From the NCBI GenBank assembly GCA_037783415.1, contig JAZGTN010000089.1, positions 1,860,001-1,924,000 on the forward strand: a DNA stretch of 64,000 nucleotides, written 5' to 3'. The stretch is from Leptasterias polaris (lineage: Eukaryota; Echinodermata; Asteroidea; Forcipulatida; Asteriidae). The notes below the pieces were generated by a model. It searched no databases and was not told the DNA's origin. It was given only the letters and a program-made list of their open reading frames with translations. Position 1 is the first letter of the stretch, and the number at the start of each line of letters is the position of its first letter. The position numbers were made by a program, and so were the translations under genes. This document shows positions 1-12,096 of this stretch, piece after piece.

Positions 1-361
1 AATATAGTTGCTTTGTCTCATAAAATAATTGTTTAACAAGAGAGCACTTTTGTATGCATCATTGCTACCTTTATGTGCAAAATGTAAGAGCTAAATGTCA
101 ATAGGTACACGTAACAGAGAAATATTTGACGCAATCTGTGGTGTTTCTAGGTCTGGCAGCAATATCCACCATCTACAATGTAACCTTATACATGTACGCC
201 TTTCCTTGGTGTAGTAATATGGTTGCTTTGTCTAATAAAACAATTTTTTAACAAGAGAGCACTTTTGTATTCTTCATTGCTACCTTTATGTGCAAAATGT
301 AAGAGCTAAATGTCAATTGGTACACGTAACAACAAATAATTATTTGACGCAATCTGTGGTA
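1..361. repeat. 215-bp direct repeat, two copies
   Basis: Positions 1-147 and 216-361 are near-identical: both start with AATATxGTTGCTTTGTCT and end with GACGCAATCTGTGGT, with about 70 bp of unrelated sequence between them. The period is 215 bp. The first copy begins exactly at the window edge, so a longer array to the left is possible. Confidence 0.85.
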
Positions 362-424
362 AGTGCTTGATTCTTGGAAAATAACATCCATAAAGTCATG
401 TAAAGTAAAGATATAGGCCTTGAA

Positions 425-570
425 TTAACCCATTGCCATTGTGCCCTGTGCTTTTGCTGCTAGATGGTGCCCTTTGCAAAGTTCCATTACAAATTTACAT
501 TTTCCTTATAGAAGTGCCCCTTACTAAAGGAAAATTGCTGTGCCCCTTCAGGAGCGAAGTTCAAGGTCTG
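425..570 (-). repeat. Degenerate copy of the AGGCCTGGAATT repeat family
   Basis: Blocks such as CCCTTTGCAAAG, AAGTGCCCCTTAC and CCCCTTCAGGAG follow the order of the better copies at 54755-54923 and 51645-51810, read on the minus strand. It is strongly diverged and its ends are unclear. Confidence 0.45.
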
Positions 571-783
571 AACATACTGTAACAATATGCACCCATACAT
601 GTACTTAAGTTTGTAATGGTTTACATGTTGAAAACACCTGAAAGACTAGATTACCAAAGAATTATACAGAGCATCAGGTACGGTTTTGTTAATACTGCTA
701 AAAAACATTCCTTTGTAATGTTTTTTTTTTTCACCAGAAAAAAATAATTTCCGGATCCTGATCTCAACATAGCAACAAACAAA

Positions 784-945
784 AAATGATGCCCCATTTT
801 CACAGAGCTGCTCCTTAGAACAAAAAGTAGCTAAGCACAAAAAAGCTACACTTATCAGGATAAGGTTTATGGCCAAAATACTATGTCCCACCATGTACCA
901 TCTGTGACTGATATCCTGCTCATTTTTGCTGAGCAGAAAACTGTA
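784..945 (-). repeat. GCTGCTTA-type MITE fragment
   Basis: It carries CACAGAGCTGCT, AAAAAGTAGCTAAGCAC, CATCTGTGACTG and CTGCTCATTTTTGCT in the same order as the copy at 53330-53500. An overlapping 108-codon open frame on the minus strand is this repeat, not a gene. Confidence 0.6.
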
Positions 946-1279
946 AGCGAAAATGAAATTAATTGGGTCCATGCAAAATGTTTAACAAAGAATAACTGAA
1001 AGCGGATTTATTTTCTTGTCACATACAACTGACAAACATTTATTTTGATTTTATAAATTGGTAATAACAAGGCTGCACGAAAGTATTTCAGAAAAAAATA
1101 TTTCTGCAGATATTTGGGAACACATTAAATAAAATGTATTCTCATAATAATTAATAATGTTGGAGAAAAATGTGTTGTCTTGAGGTTGATAAATTGACAA
1201 ACTTTGAAGCTGTCACCATGCTTGTCATGTTCCCTGTATACTTCAGCAATGATGAATACTGCTTCCCAAGATATAAAAA

Positions 1280-1390
1280 GGGTTCAGACTATCTTTTGTT
1301 CCAGCCTCAGTTTGGTTTCATTGATTTGAAGAAGAACAAAACTAAAAACAAGATGGCCGTACCACAGTGGCAGTCTGTAGTGCATTTTAC
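1280..1390 (+). repeat. Fragment of the CAATAGACC MITE family
   Basis: CAGACTATCTTTTGTTCC and CCAGCCTCAGTTTGGTTT match the middle of the element at 50264-50441 (GACTATTTTTTCCGTCCAGCC). The ends are eroded. Confidence 0.45.
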
Positions 1391-1844
1391 AACACAGAAG
1401 ATTTAAGAGATTTGTTAATCTTCATTTTGTGTTAACCACAGATGTTCAAATGCAAAAATTGCAAGCCACTTGTCAAACGCGGAAGAACCCCAAAACAGCA
1501 TAGTTTGTTTGCTGAGCATTTTACCAAAATGCCTCATCTTCTAGGCATCTCACCAACAGTTAAGTTATTCTGGAGCCATCATGTCTCCGAATCAAGAGCC
1601 AAGACCATCATGAGCAGCCGTTGTTCAACATATGCATCGTACAAACCAACGATGTCAAGCCATTACTTGCCCCAGCTGCACATAAGATGTAGATGTCCTG
1701 CTCTGTCAGTCAAGATGGCGATCCAGTCCACAACCACAGACCCTCCACAAAATGAGAATCAAGCTGGGTTTCTTTCTCTCCAGAAATGAGATTTAGATTA
1801 GCATTTTCTGGAATCAGTTGGTTAAACATTTCAAATACTATTCA

Positions 1845-2145
1845 ACTTTAAAGTCAGGTTATACTTTTGGTGATTGTCAAAGACCAGTATCCTCACTTGG
1901 GTGTATCCCCTACATTCGCATAAAATAAAAAACTTGTGGTTTATTATTTGATATAAAATGAAAAACCTGTAAAAATTTTGGGCTCAAGTTGGAAGAAAGT
2001 AATGAGAGAACTACTACCTCTTTCTCTAAAACTAAATTACTTTAAAGGAGGTTGTTTCTAACAATGATTTATAATATCAATCAGCTCTCCAGTGCTCTTT
2101 GAGTAAGTTTTTATGGTAATTAACTTGTGGAGTTAAACCCACAAA
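1845..2145 (-). repeat. MITE of the TTAA-AGGCA family, reverse orientation
   Basis: Read on the minus strand it has the same order of blocks as the copies at 32565-32940 and 33180-33565: AACTTGTGG, AGAGCACTGGAGAGCTG, TTGATATTATAAATC, TAGTTTTAGAGAAAGAGG, and then CTTTGACAATCACCAAAAG. It is diverged and lacks clear ends. Confidence 0.65.
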
Positions 2146-2149
2146 ATGA

Positions 2150-3540
2150 GAGTAATTGTTTGTTTTTAATCAGAGTATCGTATCGCAGTAGAAAAGGTTG
2201 TTTTTTTCGATGGTAGTTCAAAAAGATTTAATCTTAGTGTTAAAAGACGATGCTGAAATTTGAGAAAAGTCAGTCATTTTAGAGTTAAACTTTAACTTTG
2301 TAAGGTCATGCATTTTTCTATAAATGTCAATGAGTCACCAGTGTTAAGAATATTTTCAAATTTAATTCAAATTAATTCAAAGAGAGTCTCACCACAATTT
2401 CAAAAACAATTGGGTTTTCGTATGTTTCCTAAGAAATTATTGTAAATGGTTAAAGTTATGTGCTCACTACAATAGATTCGAAAGAGAAAACAAAATCTTA
2501 TAATTTACAAAGAGCAATACTGCATTCATTGTCTATCAAGTGCAGTATTATTTAAGCCAACACAATCATTTAGCAATGTAAAATGGTCTTTCTAACCAGA
2601 AAAAAAAACAAAAAACAAAAAACACACATTTTTTTTATATTAAAAGACGGCAATTCCAGCGAACAACTTGAAATGTTTCAACAAAACTAGGGTGGGAAAA
2701 AAGTTTTTTTCCCATGGCGGTAAAGGCTTCCATTCAATTCAATGCACAAGCATGCTACTCTGTGCACAAAAGGAAATTGCCTTTACCACACTAAGAAAAC
2801 AAATTATGCACACTCTTTAACAAATTTGTTACGAAACTAAAATGAGTTTAACATTTCGTTCTATAAATAATAAGTTCTTACTGTAGGACCTGTACACAAA
2901 ACTTTCTTTTTGTGTGTGATGAGTTTGTTAGAAGGTTGGATTGGTTTTTGGTGTATGATTCATAGCACCTCCTGAAAATGATTGCTCTGACATAAAACTT
3001 ACAAAACAAATCAAAAAATCCTGACCTACCGACCGTATTTTGAAAGGGCACGTAATCGGAAGCAGGACCTTTGGAAGGGTGCGCTGCTTGTAGCAATGGA
3101 TCTTGGAAGGGCAAGGACCTTTTTATTATTGGAGCGAATTTGGTAAAAAAACTTAAAAAGCACTGGAAATTTTAGCAGGGATATTAAGTCAAAGGCCAAG
3201 GTAACGGAAGGCAATGGTCCCTCATGACACTGAAATTCAAGATCAGTTACGAGCTATGCATTCTACAAATAAGTTCATAGTACAGGAAATACATTGGATG
3301 TAAGTTAACAGGCTTTGACTTATTTTCTTTACTCTGATCCTAATGGCTGTACACGTATTTCAACAAGCCCTTGTGTTTTTTGGAGGATATTTTCATGTAT
3401 AAATATACGGTTTCAAACAGGTAGGCTGCTTATTTTTGACTAGCCTGTCAGGCTACCTAAGATTTTAAGAAGCAAGTTTGGCTACAGCCCAAAGCACTTT
3501 TGACAAGTGTTTGCACACCAGGCTAGTGACAAAATCGAGG
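2150..3540. other. Non-coding stretch, no gene seen
   Basis: This AT-rich DNA has only short open frames (2878-3214, minus) with no recognisable domain or convincing splice sites. I see no RNA gene. Confidence 0.5.
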
Positions 3541-3544
3541 CCTG

Positions 3545-3745
3545 GACCCAGTTTCATAAAGCTGCTTTTAAAAGCAGAATTTTTTTATATACAATTTTCT
3601 GCTAAAAAGCAAACATGAGGAAGATACCAGTCACATATGGTACATTTGAAAAGGTGTTTTGGTTAGTAACCTTATTCTGGCTAGTATACGTTTGTTTATG
3701 CTGTGCTACTTTTTTGCCAAGGCAGCTCTATGAACCTGAGCGAAT
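3545..3745. repeat. GCTGCTTA-type MITE
   Basis: It starts with CAGTTTCATAAAGCTGCTT and ends with GGCAGCTCTATGAACCTG, so the ends are imperfect inverted repeats. Internal blocks (GGAAGATACCAGTCAC, GGTTAGTAACCTTATTCTGG) are like those of the copy at 53330-53500. Confidence 0.6.
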
Positions 3746-4214
3746 GTTATACATGTAGGTGACAGGTGTGTACTTAACAATCGTGTACATTACAATGTGC
3801 TCATATTCAGTACCTTATGGAGACCATGGACAAAACAAAAAAGGAGGCAAAAAAAGTCTGCGTATGAACAAAATCCAAATTTGAGTCTATGGGAAGATAT
3901 GTTAAGAACAGGGACAAAGGAAAGAACAAATATAGAAGTCTCCACATGGATGCATTTTTGAGACTCTATGACTGTGAACTAACCACAGACCTTTATCACA
4001 CACTGAGGCTGAACTCTGTCCAACCACACAAAGCTCTACAAGCATAATGTATTATTTACTTGCAAGGATCTCCCTACGCACAAGCTAGCGTATCGGGCAG
4101 ATACGCGCAAATGGCTACCAGTATGCACAAATTTTGGCCGATACGCAAAAAATGTATTATATATTTTTTAATACGGTTGTTTCACAAAAAACATCAAGAG
4201 AAAAACCATATAAA

Positions 4215-4302
4215 AAGGTAGAGCGCCAGCACGTTAGTCCGGAGGTCATTGGTTCAAATTCCACTATAGTCGATTTTTCTTTGTTCAACCCAAAATGATT
4301 TT
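4215..4302 (+). repeat. tRNA-derived SINE (family A), 5'-truncated head
   Basis: GGTAGAGCGCCAGCACGTTA and a B-box GGTTCAAATTCC (4251-4262) are a tRNA-like head. The downstream tail TTTGTTCAACCCAAAAT is shared with the copies near 26171 and 45929. The 5' third of the tRNA-like part is missing. Confidence 0.7.
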
Positions 4303-5097
4303 AAGGTGTCACACAGACCTTGCGGTTTAAAAACGCACACTTACAAATGTCCTTAGCTTAAAAACTGCATTTTTCTTTACAATGAAAAAAACTAGCTAAA
4401 CAATTTCATTGGGTACTACTTGGAATTAAGTGTACTTTCAGTCAAGTAAGTTATTTTGTAGTAATTTCATGTCGGCAAATTTTTAGAATCTACCTTTAAA
4501 CAACCCCCCCCCCCCCCAAAAAAAAGAAATGTTATTGAAGACACTTTATAACACATGCAAGACAAAACCTTGAGAGAGTTGACAACATCAGAGGAAACAT
4601 ACAGGAAAGATTCACAAAATCAACTCTTTGTAATGTAGGTCATCATTTGACCTATGATACTCAATATTGCATTGCAAATCTATTTACATGTAGGTACGTG
4701 TGGTGTATGTTTGTCATTGTCATCAGCTGAGCAGCCATCTGCTTCATTGTACTCACAATGAAAATTTTACATTCACTCTAAACCCATCACCAACATTCAT
4801 TGCCCCCCAAAAAAACGTCTACGACTACACAAGTAGATGCAGTGCCAAATGAAAACAGAAAGAAAACTTCCGAAGGGTACTAAAGCACTGATCAAAAGCC
4901 TTTGGAGTGTCTGACAGGTCTGATCCCCCACATCAATATTTTTTAAATTAATGAGGCAATTCCTCGACCCACACCCTTTGTCCCTGTGATGATTTACATA
5001 CTTTACACAGATAGCTAGAATACCCTAAAATACTCATACCCAGCCCTGCCTCCCGCCCCCTGGCCCCCAAAATACCCCAATACTCACCAGATAAGAA

Positions 5098-5156
5098 AAT
5101 GCTGACCAGGCCCATTACCATGGACCCTAATGTAATATGGTAGTAATGCGCCATTC
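5098..5156 (-). CDS. Possible small exon of an unidentified gene
   Basis: On the minus strand an AG acceptor (weak pyrimidine tract) is followed by GA and an ATG at 5154. The frame then reads 19 codons rich in hydrophobic residues (MAHYYHITLGSMVMGLVSI and on) up to a good donor, TCTG|GTGAGT. It could be the first coding exon of a small membrane protein, fed by the candidate 5' exon near 14419. I could not find a following exon inside the window, and do not recognise the protein. It may be chance. Confidence 0.22.
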
Positions 5157-5834
5157 CTGAGTTTGAGTGAGTTCCTGACGTGAACTTAAATCATTTGGCG
5201 CCAAGTTCATGTAGTTGTGTACTTTAAGTACACGTACTGCCCAAATTGGCTAATTGAAGTTTGACTTGCATATGTTGGTCGTGTCATTTAATTTCAACGC
5301 AACAAAGTTTTGTTCAGCTCCACTCCAATGGTGGAAGCGATCCTAACAGGTGATCTTCAACAAGTTCCAACTGTTATATGCGGGTGATCTTGGTCCATTG
5401 AAATAGCACAGTGAAATTACCTGGGAAGGAAATAGTGACAAGAAAAACTTATCAAACACATTAAAATCAATAATAGAACAATCTCTTAAAAAGCCTTATC
5501 AATCTTACCCCTATCCAGTAGGCTGTTGTAATCTGACTCAAAGTTGAAGTATTTAAGGCTGAACTAAGAATAAAGTACATGAATGATTAGATCTGTGATT
5601 GCTTTTCAGTCAGTTGCAAGTTGTTTTTTCCCCCCCAGTTTGTTTAGCGATTCCCAGTGGGCCATGGTGGTTGTGACATATCATAATGTGTACTTCCACA
5701 TTATATCTAAATCAGAGATCATTAGGGACTTTTTATTCCACATGACTTGCAATGGTTTTGTTCAAATGCATTTTGTACTGTACGATCATTTAATTTGTTT
5801 CCTGCTTTATAACGATGTATCTCTTTATCTTGTC

Positions 5835-5996
5835 AGGCCTGGGTTTTATCTTAAGAGGGCAAGGTCATTTTCAATCTGCAAAGGGCACTTCTGCTGGAAA
5901 ATCTTAAAGTCTATGGGAAACTTTTGAAGGACCAACAAGTCCAAAACTGGGGCAACAGACGCCATGACCTCCATGACCTCGATGTAATTCCAGGCT
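5835..5996 (+). repeat. AGGCCTGGAATT repeat family copy
   Basis: It begins AGGCCTGGGTTTTATC, contains GAGGGCAAGGTCATTTT, GGAAAATCTTAAAGTCTATG and GGGGCAACAGA, and ends ATGTAATTCCAGGCT. The ends are inverted repeats. Length is about 162 bp. Confidence 0.8.
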
Positions 5997-6484
5997 TGTC
6001 ACTATTGATGTTTTCTTCAGTGAGACTGATAGTACAAAAAGTTACAAATCCAAAAACTGAGTAGCAGCACATCCAAGTCTGAAAATGAAATGAACTAATG
6101 AAGCCCCCGGAATATACAGAATATTAAGTTTTAGAGTCTCTCTTTATCATTTTAAATATAATTCTTGAGGTTTAGTCATAACGAGGGATGTCTGTCTTCC
6201 CTATTATAGAAACTTCACCTCTAAACAAAAAGGTGAAGTGTGGCTCATAAAATAAAATCTTAGAAAAAGAGAAAAACTCAGCCCCTGATGAACCCCATGC
6301 CTGTTCTTCGTATATTAGTAATGACAAGTTTATTTCCCAACAGAGGGCGTTAAGGCTTGATCTTGGTCATATTCTTTCTTCTTTTTCATACCCATTGTTA
6401 TTCAGTGATGAGAGTCATTGCTGGCAAAAAAGTCTGAAACTACATGTTGGATCCAAATTTTAGGACGTACGACCTACATTTGAT

Positions 6485-6600
6485 TTAATTTTTGATTTAT
6501 TGATTTATTTAGACAGGGTAGCCTTATCAGTAATACAACTGCTATCCTTAAGGGCCCTGTGTACAGGCAGTAAAATTTAAAAAAGGAAATAGAAAAATAC
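6485..6600 (-). mobile_element. Probable LINE-like 3' end
   Basis: On the minus strand GGGCCCTTAAGGATAGC leads into AAGGCTACCCTGTCTAAAT and a tail of AATAAATCAATAAATC. The block AGGCTACCCTGT followed nearby by AGGGCCCTTAA also occurs at 45010-45055. A short 3' end with a simple repeat tail is typical of truncated non-LTR retrotransposons. No reverse transcriptase frame is present. Confidence 0.35.
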
Positions 6601-7230
6601 AGAGCACTAAGAAAATCCATGAATAAAGACAAAAACAAGTGTAAAACAAAATCAAAAATCTTACAAGGTAAAACGAAAAAAGACACAAAAATGTTAAACA
6701 CTTGTCCAAAGCAGGGTACATGAAAATTAAAACATGAGTCATATAATTTTAAAAAGTCTATAAGCAATCACAAAGGATTACACCATCGCATATCAATTAA
6801 AAATTCATTAAAAAGAGGCAAGTATAAAAAGCAAAGATAACTTAAAAATAAGCTCAAAACGGAAGCCAGTAACCGTCAAAAAACTGCAAATTGCAGGCTA
6901 ACCAATACTCACATTAAAACGGAACCATGTATGTTGAAAATGAAATGCTGGCATTTCTACCTTTTGGTAACCCCTAGGGAGGGTTTGGAATTCAAATGGC
7001 TTATAGGACAGTGTCCTAACCACTAGTGAAGTAGATCAAAGGGCAGTCTTTCTTTTATGTGGAAAAATGAAATTTTTTTTTATTCACCAGGTTGACATAA
7101 AAAGTCTGAATTCAGACAAAAGTCAGAAAAATCTCATCCCTGGTTATTATAGGTGAAAGCAATTCCTACAAAGTACATGCCTGTTTTTCAATTTTTGGCA
7201 AGTTTATTTCCTAGAAGTTGTACATTGGGG

Positions 7231-7587
7231 TTAAAGGGAATTTGATTGGGCACTTCGGGCTACAAAAAGCATTTGTTATAAAATGAATGTGGTTGGTAAG
7301 ATGTTTAAAAAGTAGAATATGAGTCACACAAATAAAACTCAAAATTGTGTTGTTTTCCTTTTTCTTCGTGAACTATTACACGGTCCATCATTTAAAAAAT
7401 TCTTTACTCCACAAAATTACGGAACGTAGTTCATGAAGTAAAATGTAAACCACACAATTTCAAGGGATATTTATGTGAATCTTAATATTCTACTTTTTAA
7501 ACATCTTTCCAACCATATTCATCTTATAACAAACGCTTTTATAAATTATAGCCCAAGCACCCAATCCAAAGGTAATTTGTCTCTTAA
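7231..7587. mobile_element. Palindromic TTAA-flanked MITE, diverged copy
   Basis: TTAAAGGG opens it and TCTCTTAA closes it. The arms (CATTTGTTATAAAATGAATG, TTTAAAAAGTAGAATATGAG versus TATTCTACTTTTTAAACATC, TTATAACAAACGCTTTTAT) are inverted repeats along nearly the whole length. It is the same family as 13742-14138. Confidence 0.75.
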
Positions 7588-7589
7588 AG

Positions 7590-8680
7590 ACCCACCCAGG
7601 CTTTTTGTTTTTTTCAAGGATCCTATTCATTTCCTAAAGTTGTGACGTTGGTGAGATGTTTTTAAAACTAAGAAGCATTTAGTATGATCGTCGCAGAGGT
7701 AGAATTAGGCAATGGGGGATTGGTATGGTTGTTGGCTGTGTCACTATAGTCAGAGAATGGTTCGACTAATAAATGTTTTTCGTCAACTTTTTTATTATGA
7801 CATGCATATTTAAAGACCCTTCGATGGAGGTTTTCCTAAAAATAGTACTTAACTCATTATGTTATTAGTATAAATTCACGAGATGCTTAGACTTGCCGTC
7901 CTCATGCTTTGCCTTTGTCTTGCATAATTATCCTAAACAAGTGTCTTTCATTTTAATATTCTAAATTTAACAAACCGTTCTGTAGGAAAATCAATGTCTA
8001 AAAATCAAACAAGCTAATTTAAAACAGCAACCGATAGCTCATAATACTTGACTAATTTTAATGACATCTTCATCAGTGCATATATGTTTTGAACAATTAA
8101 TGATTCATGCACCGATACTTAATGAGTATCCAACTCACTGTAAAAAGTTTCAGAATTGTAACTTAATAATGTCAACATGAATATCATCTAATGTGGTTTT
8201 TTAATCAAAAAAGAATCGATATCCATTGACAAATAAATAAACTTCAGTGAATGGCATATTTAGTTGAACGTGTGGGTCATTCAAAGGATCGTTTCAACAT
8301 CTGCTGCCAAGGGGAAGGGGAAAAATGTTCCTCTGCTGTATGACTATGAAATGACAATGGACCTTTTGCCCTTTCAAATAATTTAAATAATGTACTCTTT
8401 CGCTGATTTAAAAAAAAAAGTTAATCTTTGTTTTTCACTTGGCACATATTTAAATATCTATGTCTCGATAAAAACATTTGTAACTTCATAATGATGTCAT
8501 CAGTTTTCAAATCTGGCTAAACAAAAGTTTGTTATTTATAAAATTTCATATCTTGAGAGTAGCTTTTATTTCCTGTGTAAGAAGATTTACACTTTTACTT
8601 TCTTTAAAATTTACAAGCTATTAACATTGTTTTCAGCGACTCATTGATATAGCAAACGCATTAAAACAGCATATTGAACC
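7590..8680. other. Non-coding stretch, no gene seen
   Basis: AT-rich with stop codons in all frames. No domain, RNA gene or clear repeat was found. Confidence 0.5.
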
Positions 8681-8689
8681 CAGGAGCGA

Positions 8690-9012
8690 TAGCCCAGCGA
8701 GAACCCGAACACCTAGAGTTTGTTTTACAAACTCTAAATCTCTAGTTTATATTATATTTATATTTACATGTATCTGTTTTCATTCCGTTGATCTTTTGCT
8801 TTTTTTTTTTTTTTAAACGTTAAGTTTGTGCTTATAAATTTATTTATTTGTTTCTTTGTTAATTAATCTTTTCTAGTAAATATTTTTTACTTTTGTATAT
8901 TTAATTTTTATTTTCAAATTTAAAGATTAAGTTATTTTATATTTTCCCTTTCCTGTAATTGGCGGCTCATCCGCGCTGTTGGTTTGGACAATAAATACAA
9001 TACAATACAATA
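8690..9012 (+). mobile_element. Truncated LINE-like 3' end with (ACAAT)n tail
   Basis: The T/A-rich stretch ends with GGCGGCTCATCCGCGCTG, then GGACAATAAATACAATACAA and a short ACAAT microsatellite. A poly-A-like signal running into a 5-bp repeat is typical of 3' ends of CR1/L2-type non-LTR retrotransposons. There is no coding remnant, so the clade is not certain. Confidence 0.5.
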
Positions 9013-9021
9013 GTATGTACA

Positions 9022-10167
9022 TAAGGCCATTCCAATTTTATTAGTTGGTTTACGGATTTTTTAGGTGTTGAAAACAAGTGTCAGACAGGGGAAAAAATAT
9101 ATATATAAAAAAAATGATGATAAGTGTCGAAATCCGTTGGCCGACAAGCAAAGATCTGCTTAATACTGGGATGTGCCTCCATATCCATCTCGCTATTCCA
9201 TGTCAGGTCCAATAAGCCTATTAAAAGTATTTTTGTCTTTTAAACTTCTGTTTAATACCATAATTAATTAGTATTTTTTTATCTCTTCGTGAGATTTATT
9301 TAATAATCTGCCACAGAACACATGAATGGATACAAGGGGTGCTTTTGGGTCGTGCAAATCCCAAGAATGTGCTAAACAAGTAAAGACTCGCAACAGAAAT
9401 TTTCACGATCCACTTCGAACATCGGTTCACATTTTTAGCCGAATTTTGTTCTCTTTTCGCGAAATGTACTTGACAAAATCGTACCACCATGTTAAGCAGC
9501 AACATCTCCTGTGTTCCTCAGGTGAGTTTAAAGTATTTTATGGAGTTCTTTGGTGGATTTTTGAGCAGTTCTAATTGTCACTCAACTGGATTATGTTCCA
9601 CCCGAAATAGCCGTTCCGGAGGTAGTCAGTCGACGGCACGGCACTTGTTGCAGTAAATTGTACCTGAACAGCAATCAATTAGGTGTTTATCCAGCTTTCC
9701 TTCCTCTTTTACAGTCACTGAACAAGTATTTTTTGCTTAACTTGCGCTTGCTTGAATTGCCACCATACTTTGACAGAACGCTGAATCTTGCACTTGAATC
9801 ACGGTCGACATAGCATTTTGTTTACATCATTAAGTATCAGACTATTTCGTTTACATCGCGTATTACACTTCCCGTCTAACACCCAACCCCAGGGCCGCTG
9901 GTCTTGCGTATGATCAGACATCGGATCGGACCGCGCAATGCGTGATCGAAACGTAACACGATGTTTCGGGGGGTTTTCGCGACCCTTTTCTCAATAAAAA
10001 GTTGACTGATTATTTTAAATAATTTGACCAAAGTTCGAATATTCGAAGCCGGGGAAAAAAATAAAAAATAAAAAAATGGATTTTCAAATTTTTATTTTTT
10101 TCCATTTTTCAACAAAAAGCATCGCCGCAATCCGTAAACCAACTAATAAAATTGGAACGGCCTAAGT
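9022..10167. mobile_element. 1.1-kb non-autonomous TIR DNA element
   Basis: A roughly 36-bp inverted repeat lies at 9022-9060 and 10130-10167, with the shared motif CCAATTTTATTAGTTGG; the left end reads TAAGGCCATTCC and the right end is its complement with one change. The interior has only short frames on both strands (9296-9574) and no transposase I recognise. The element abuts the LINE-like tail at 9012. Confidence 0.7.
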
Positions 10168-10503
10168 GTAGTGGTGACTTGGCTAATATGTGTGACCATG
10201 AACTCTGCCAAATGCAACTGAGTTGACTGCCAAATACAACAAAATGCAACACCAATATGAAGTCACTTGACTGCTAAATGCAACAAATTCAGTCAAAGAA
10301 TGACATCTCAGTTGACTGCCAAATTCAACAGATTACAACAACTATTACCATTTGGTGCATATTGTTGCATTTAGCATGGTTAGGCTTACCCTATTAGTGT
10401 AATAAACATTTTAAAGGTCAATAGTTATTGTTTTGTTAGCTACAATACCTCAAGTGGAATATTGAACAAAGGGAATAAAGTCCAACATCCAATAAAAGAC
10501 TCC

Positions 10504-11500
10504 TTAAAGGGACACGTTGCCTTCAAATCTCATGAAATTTTACTGTTTGGAGGTGTTCCTTATCCTTATTAAGAGTTGTTCTTGCAATAAAACACCTTTA
10601 ATGTGTAATAATTAGTGAATGGTGATTAAAAACAACAACATTGGCCTCTAACCCCTCGACATCTTTCCCGCGAAACGTATATGTATTTCCAGCCGTAAAT
10701 ACCATCGTCCATGTAATGGCAAAATGCGCGATGAACAGTAGTTATAGGCTGTTGCCATAGCCAGTGGCCTGGTAAACCTATCAGATGAACACTGGGTAAC
10801 ATACCATTCTCTACCTCTGAAGCTAGCACAGTATTGGGCCCGAAATTGCCAGCCGTATTCGCGGAATAACCAGCCGCATATTCTGAAAAATAGAACACAT
10901 GCAGTACAGGGAGGTGAGTATGATATGGCTCATCTGTTCACCTCCCTGTGTTGCATGCATTCTATTTTCGGAATATGTGGCTGGTTATTCCGCGAATACG
11001 CGGCGTAGCTTCAGGTAGGTAGCTCGGTTTGTATGAACGTGTATGTAAACACCTACACCGTTCATATGTCAAAATGGATTGCCACAGAAAACAGATTTAA
11101 GACGTGTCCAAAAAGAAAAAACCTCGTCAATCAGGGTAAGAAAACTGTCATGGGACTAACCGAGAGAAACAACCGGTGTTGTTTATACCAAATGTTTATT
11201 GTGGACAGGAGGGATGAGGACTTAGACACGGCACATCACAGCAGCACTCTGATCATCGTTTTACGACTGGAAATAAGACTAGTAGGAACACGTCGGCCAT
11301 TTATGGGAGTCAAAATCTTGACTCCCATAAATGGCGGACCGTGTTAGTTCACGAATAAAAGGAAAACCACACAGTTTTGAGGAATGTTTGTGTGGATCAT
11401 TATATTCTACTTTTAAAACATCTTTCCGACCGTGTTCATTTCACATCAAAGGCTTGTTATAGCCCAAAGCGCCCAATCCGAAGGCAACGTGTCCCTTTAA
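10504..11500. mobile_element. TTAA-flanked MITE ends enclosing other inserts
   Basis: TTAAAGGGACACGTTGCCTT at 10504 and AAGGCAACGTGTCCCTTTAA ending at 11500 are inverted. The right 215 bp (11285-11500) match the palindromic family at 13742-14138, including its centre ATTTATGGGAGTCAAAATC. The left arm beyond the first 20 bp does not match, so either a large insert or two separate elements is involved. Confidence 0.55.
10812..11027. repeat. Long hairpin (fold-back) inside the previous element
   Basis: The arms 10853-10918 and 10937-11003 are about 65 bp each and close to complementary (CGCGGAATAACCAGCCGCAT versus ATGTGGCTGGTTATTCCGCG), separated by about 18 bp. Weaker pairing extends outward through AGCTTCAG. 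Confidence 0.8.
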
Positions 11501-12096
11501 GAAAGTGGAAGTCGAATAAGCCCAGTGAAAATTTCACTACAAAACTAAAATTTGATCAAGCAACCTGCCATCATTAGACCCCCCAAAAAATTGTTGAGTT
11601 GCCCTCCAGTAAAAATATTTGAAGGGGTCGGTCAGTCGTGATTATTGTTTATTTTGGGGTTTTTTTTCCTCCTTGACTGTCATTTGAAGATCGAAATGCA
11701 TTGGAACTAATCCCAATATACAATGATCTAGAGGTAGTGTGCAGAAGTACATAAAGAATGAAAAGACAAGAAACATTCAACTTCATATCCCTGTTAACAT
11801 TTTTATTTGAACATTTTACACACTTTTTCCTTGATCCTTGGTCACACGTCCTGCCCATTTCCTTTTAAGCTATAACCATTTCAAAGCGCATTCTCTACGG
11901 GCCATTTGGCGTACTCAGCTAAATGTGTTCACCTAGCTCTTAGCTTGCCTTGTGTGTTTTGGATGTTCAAACAAACAACCTTTTAAAAAGAAATTTTTAA
12001 ACAATAATTGTGCGACTTTTTCCGAATTACTTTCCGCGATGTGTATTGGGCGCCGCCATTTTGGAATGATCCCAATCATACCAATCAAAATATGAC

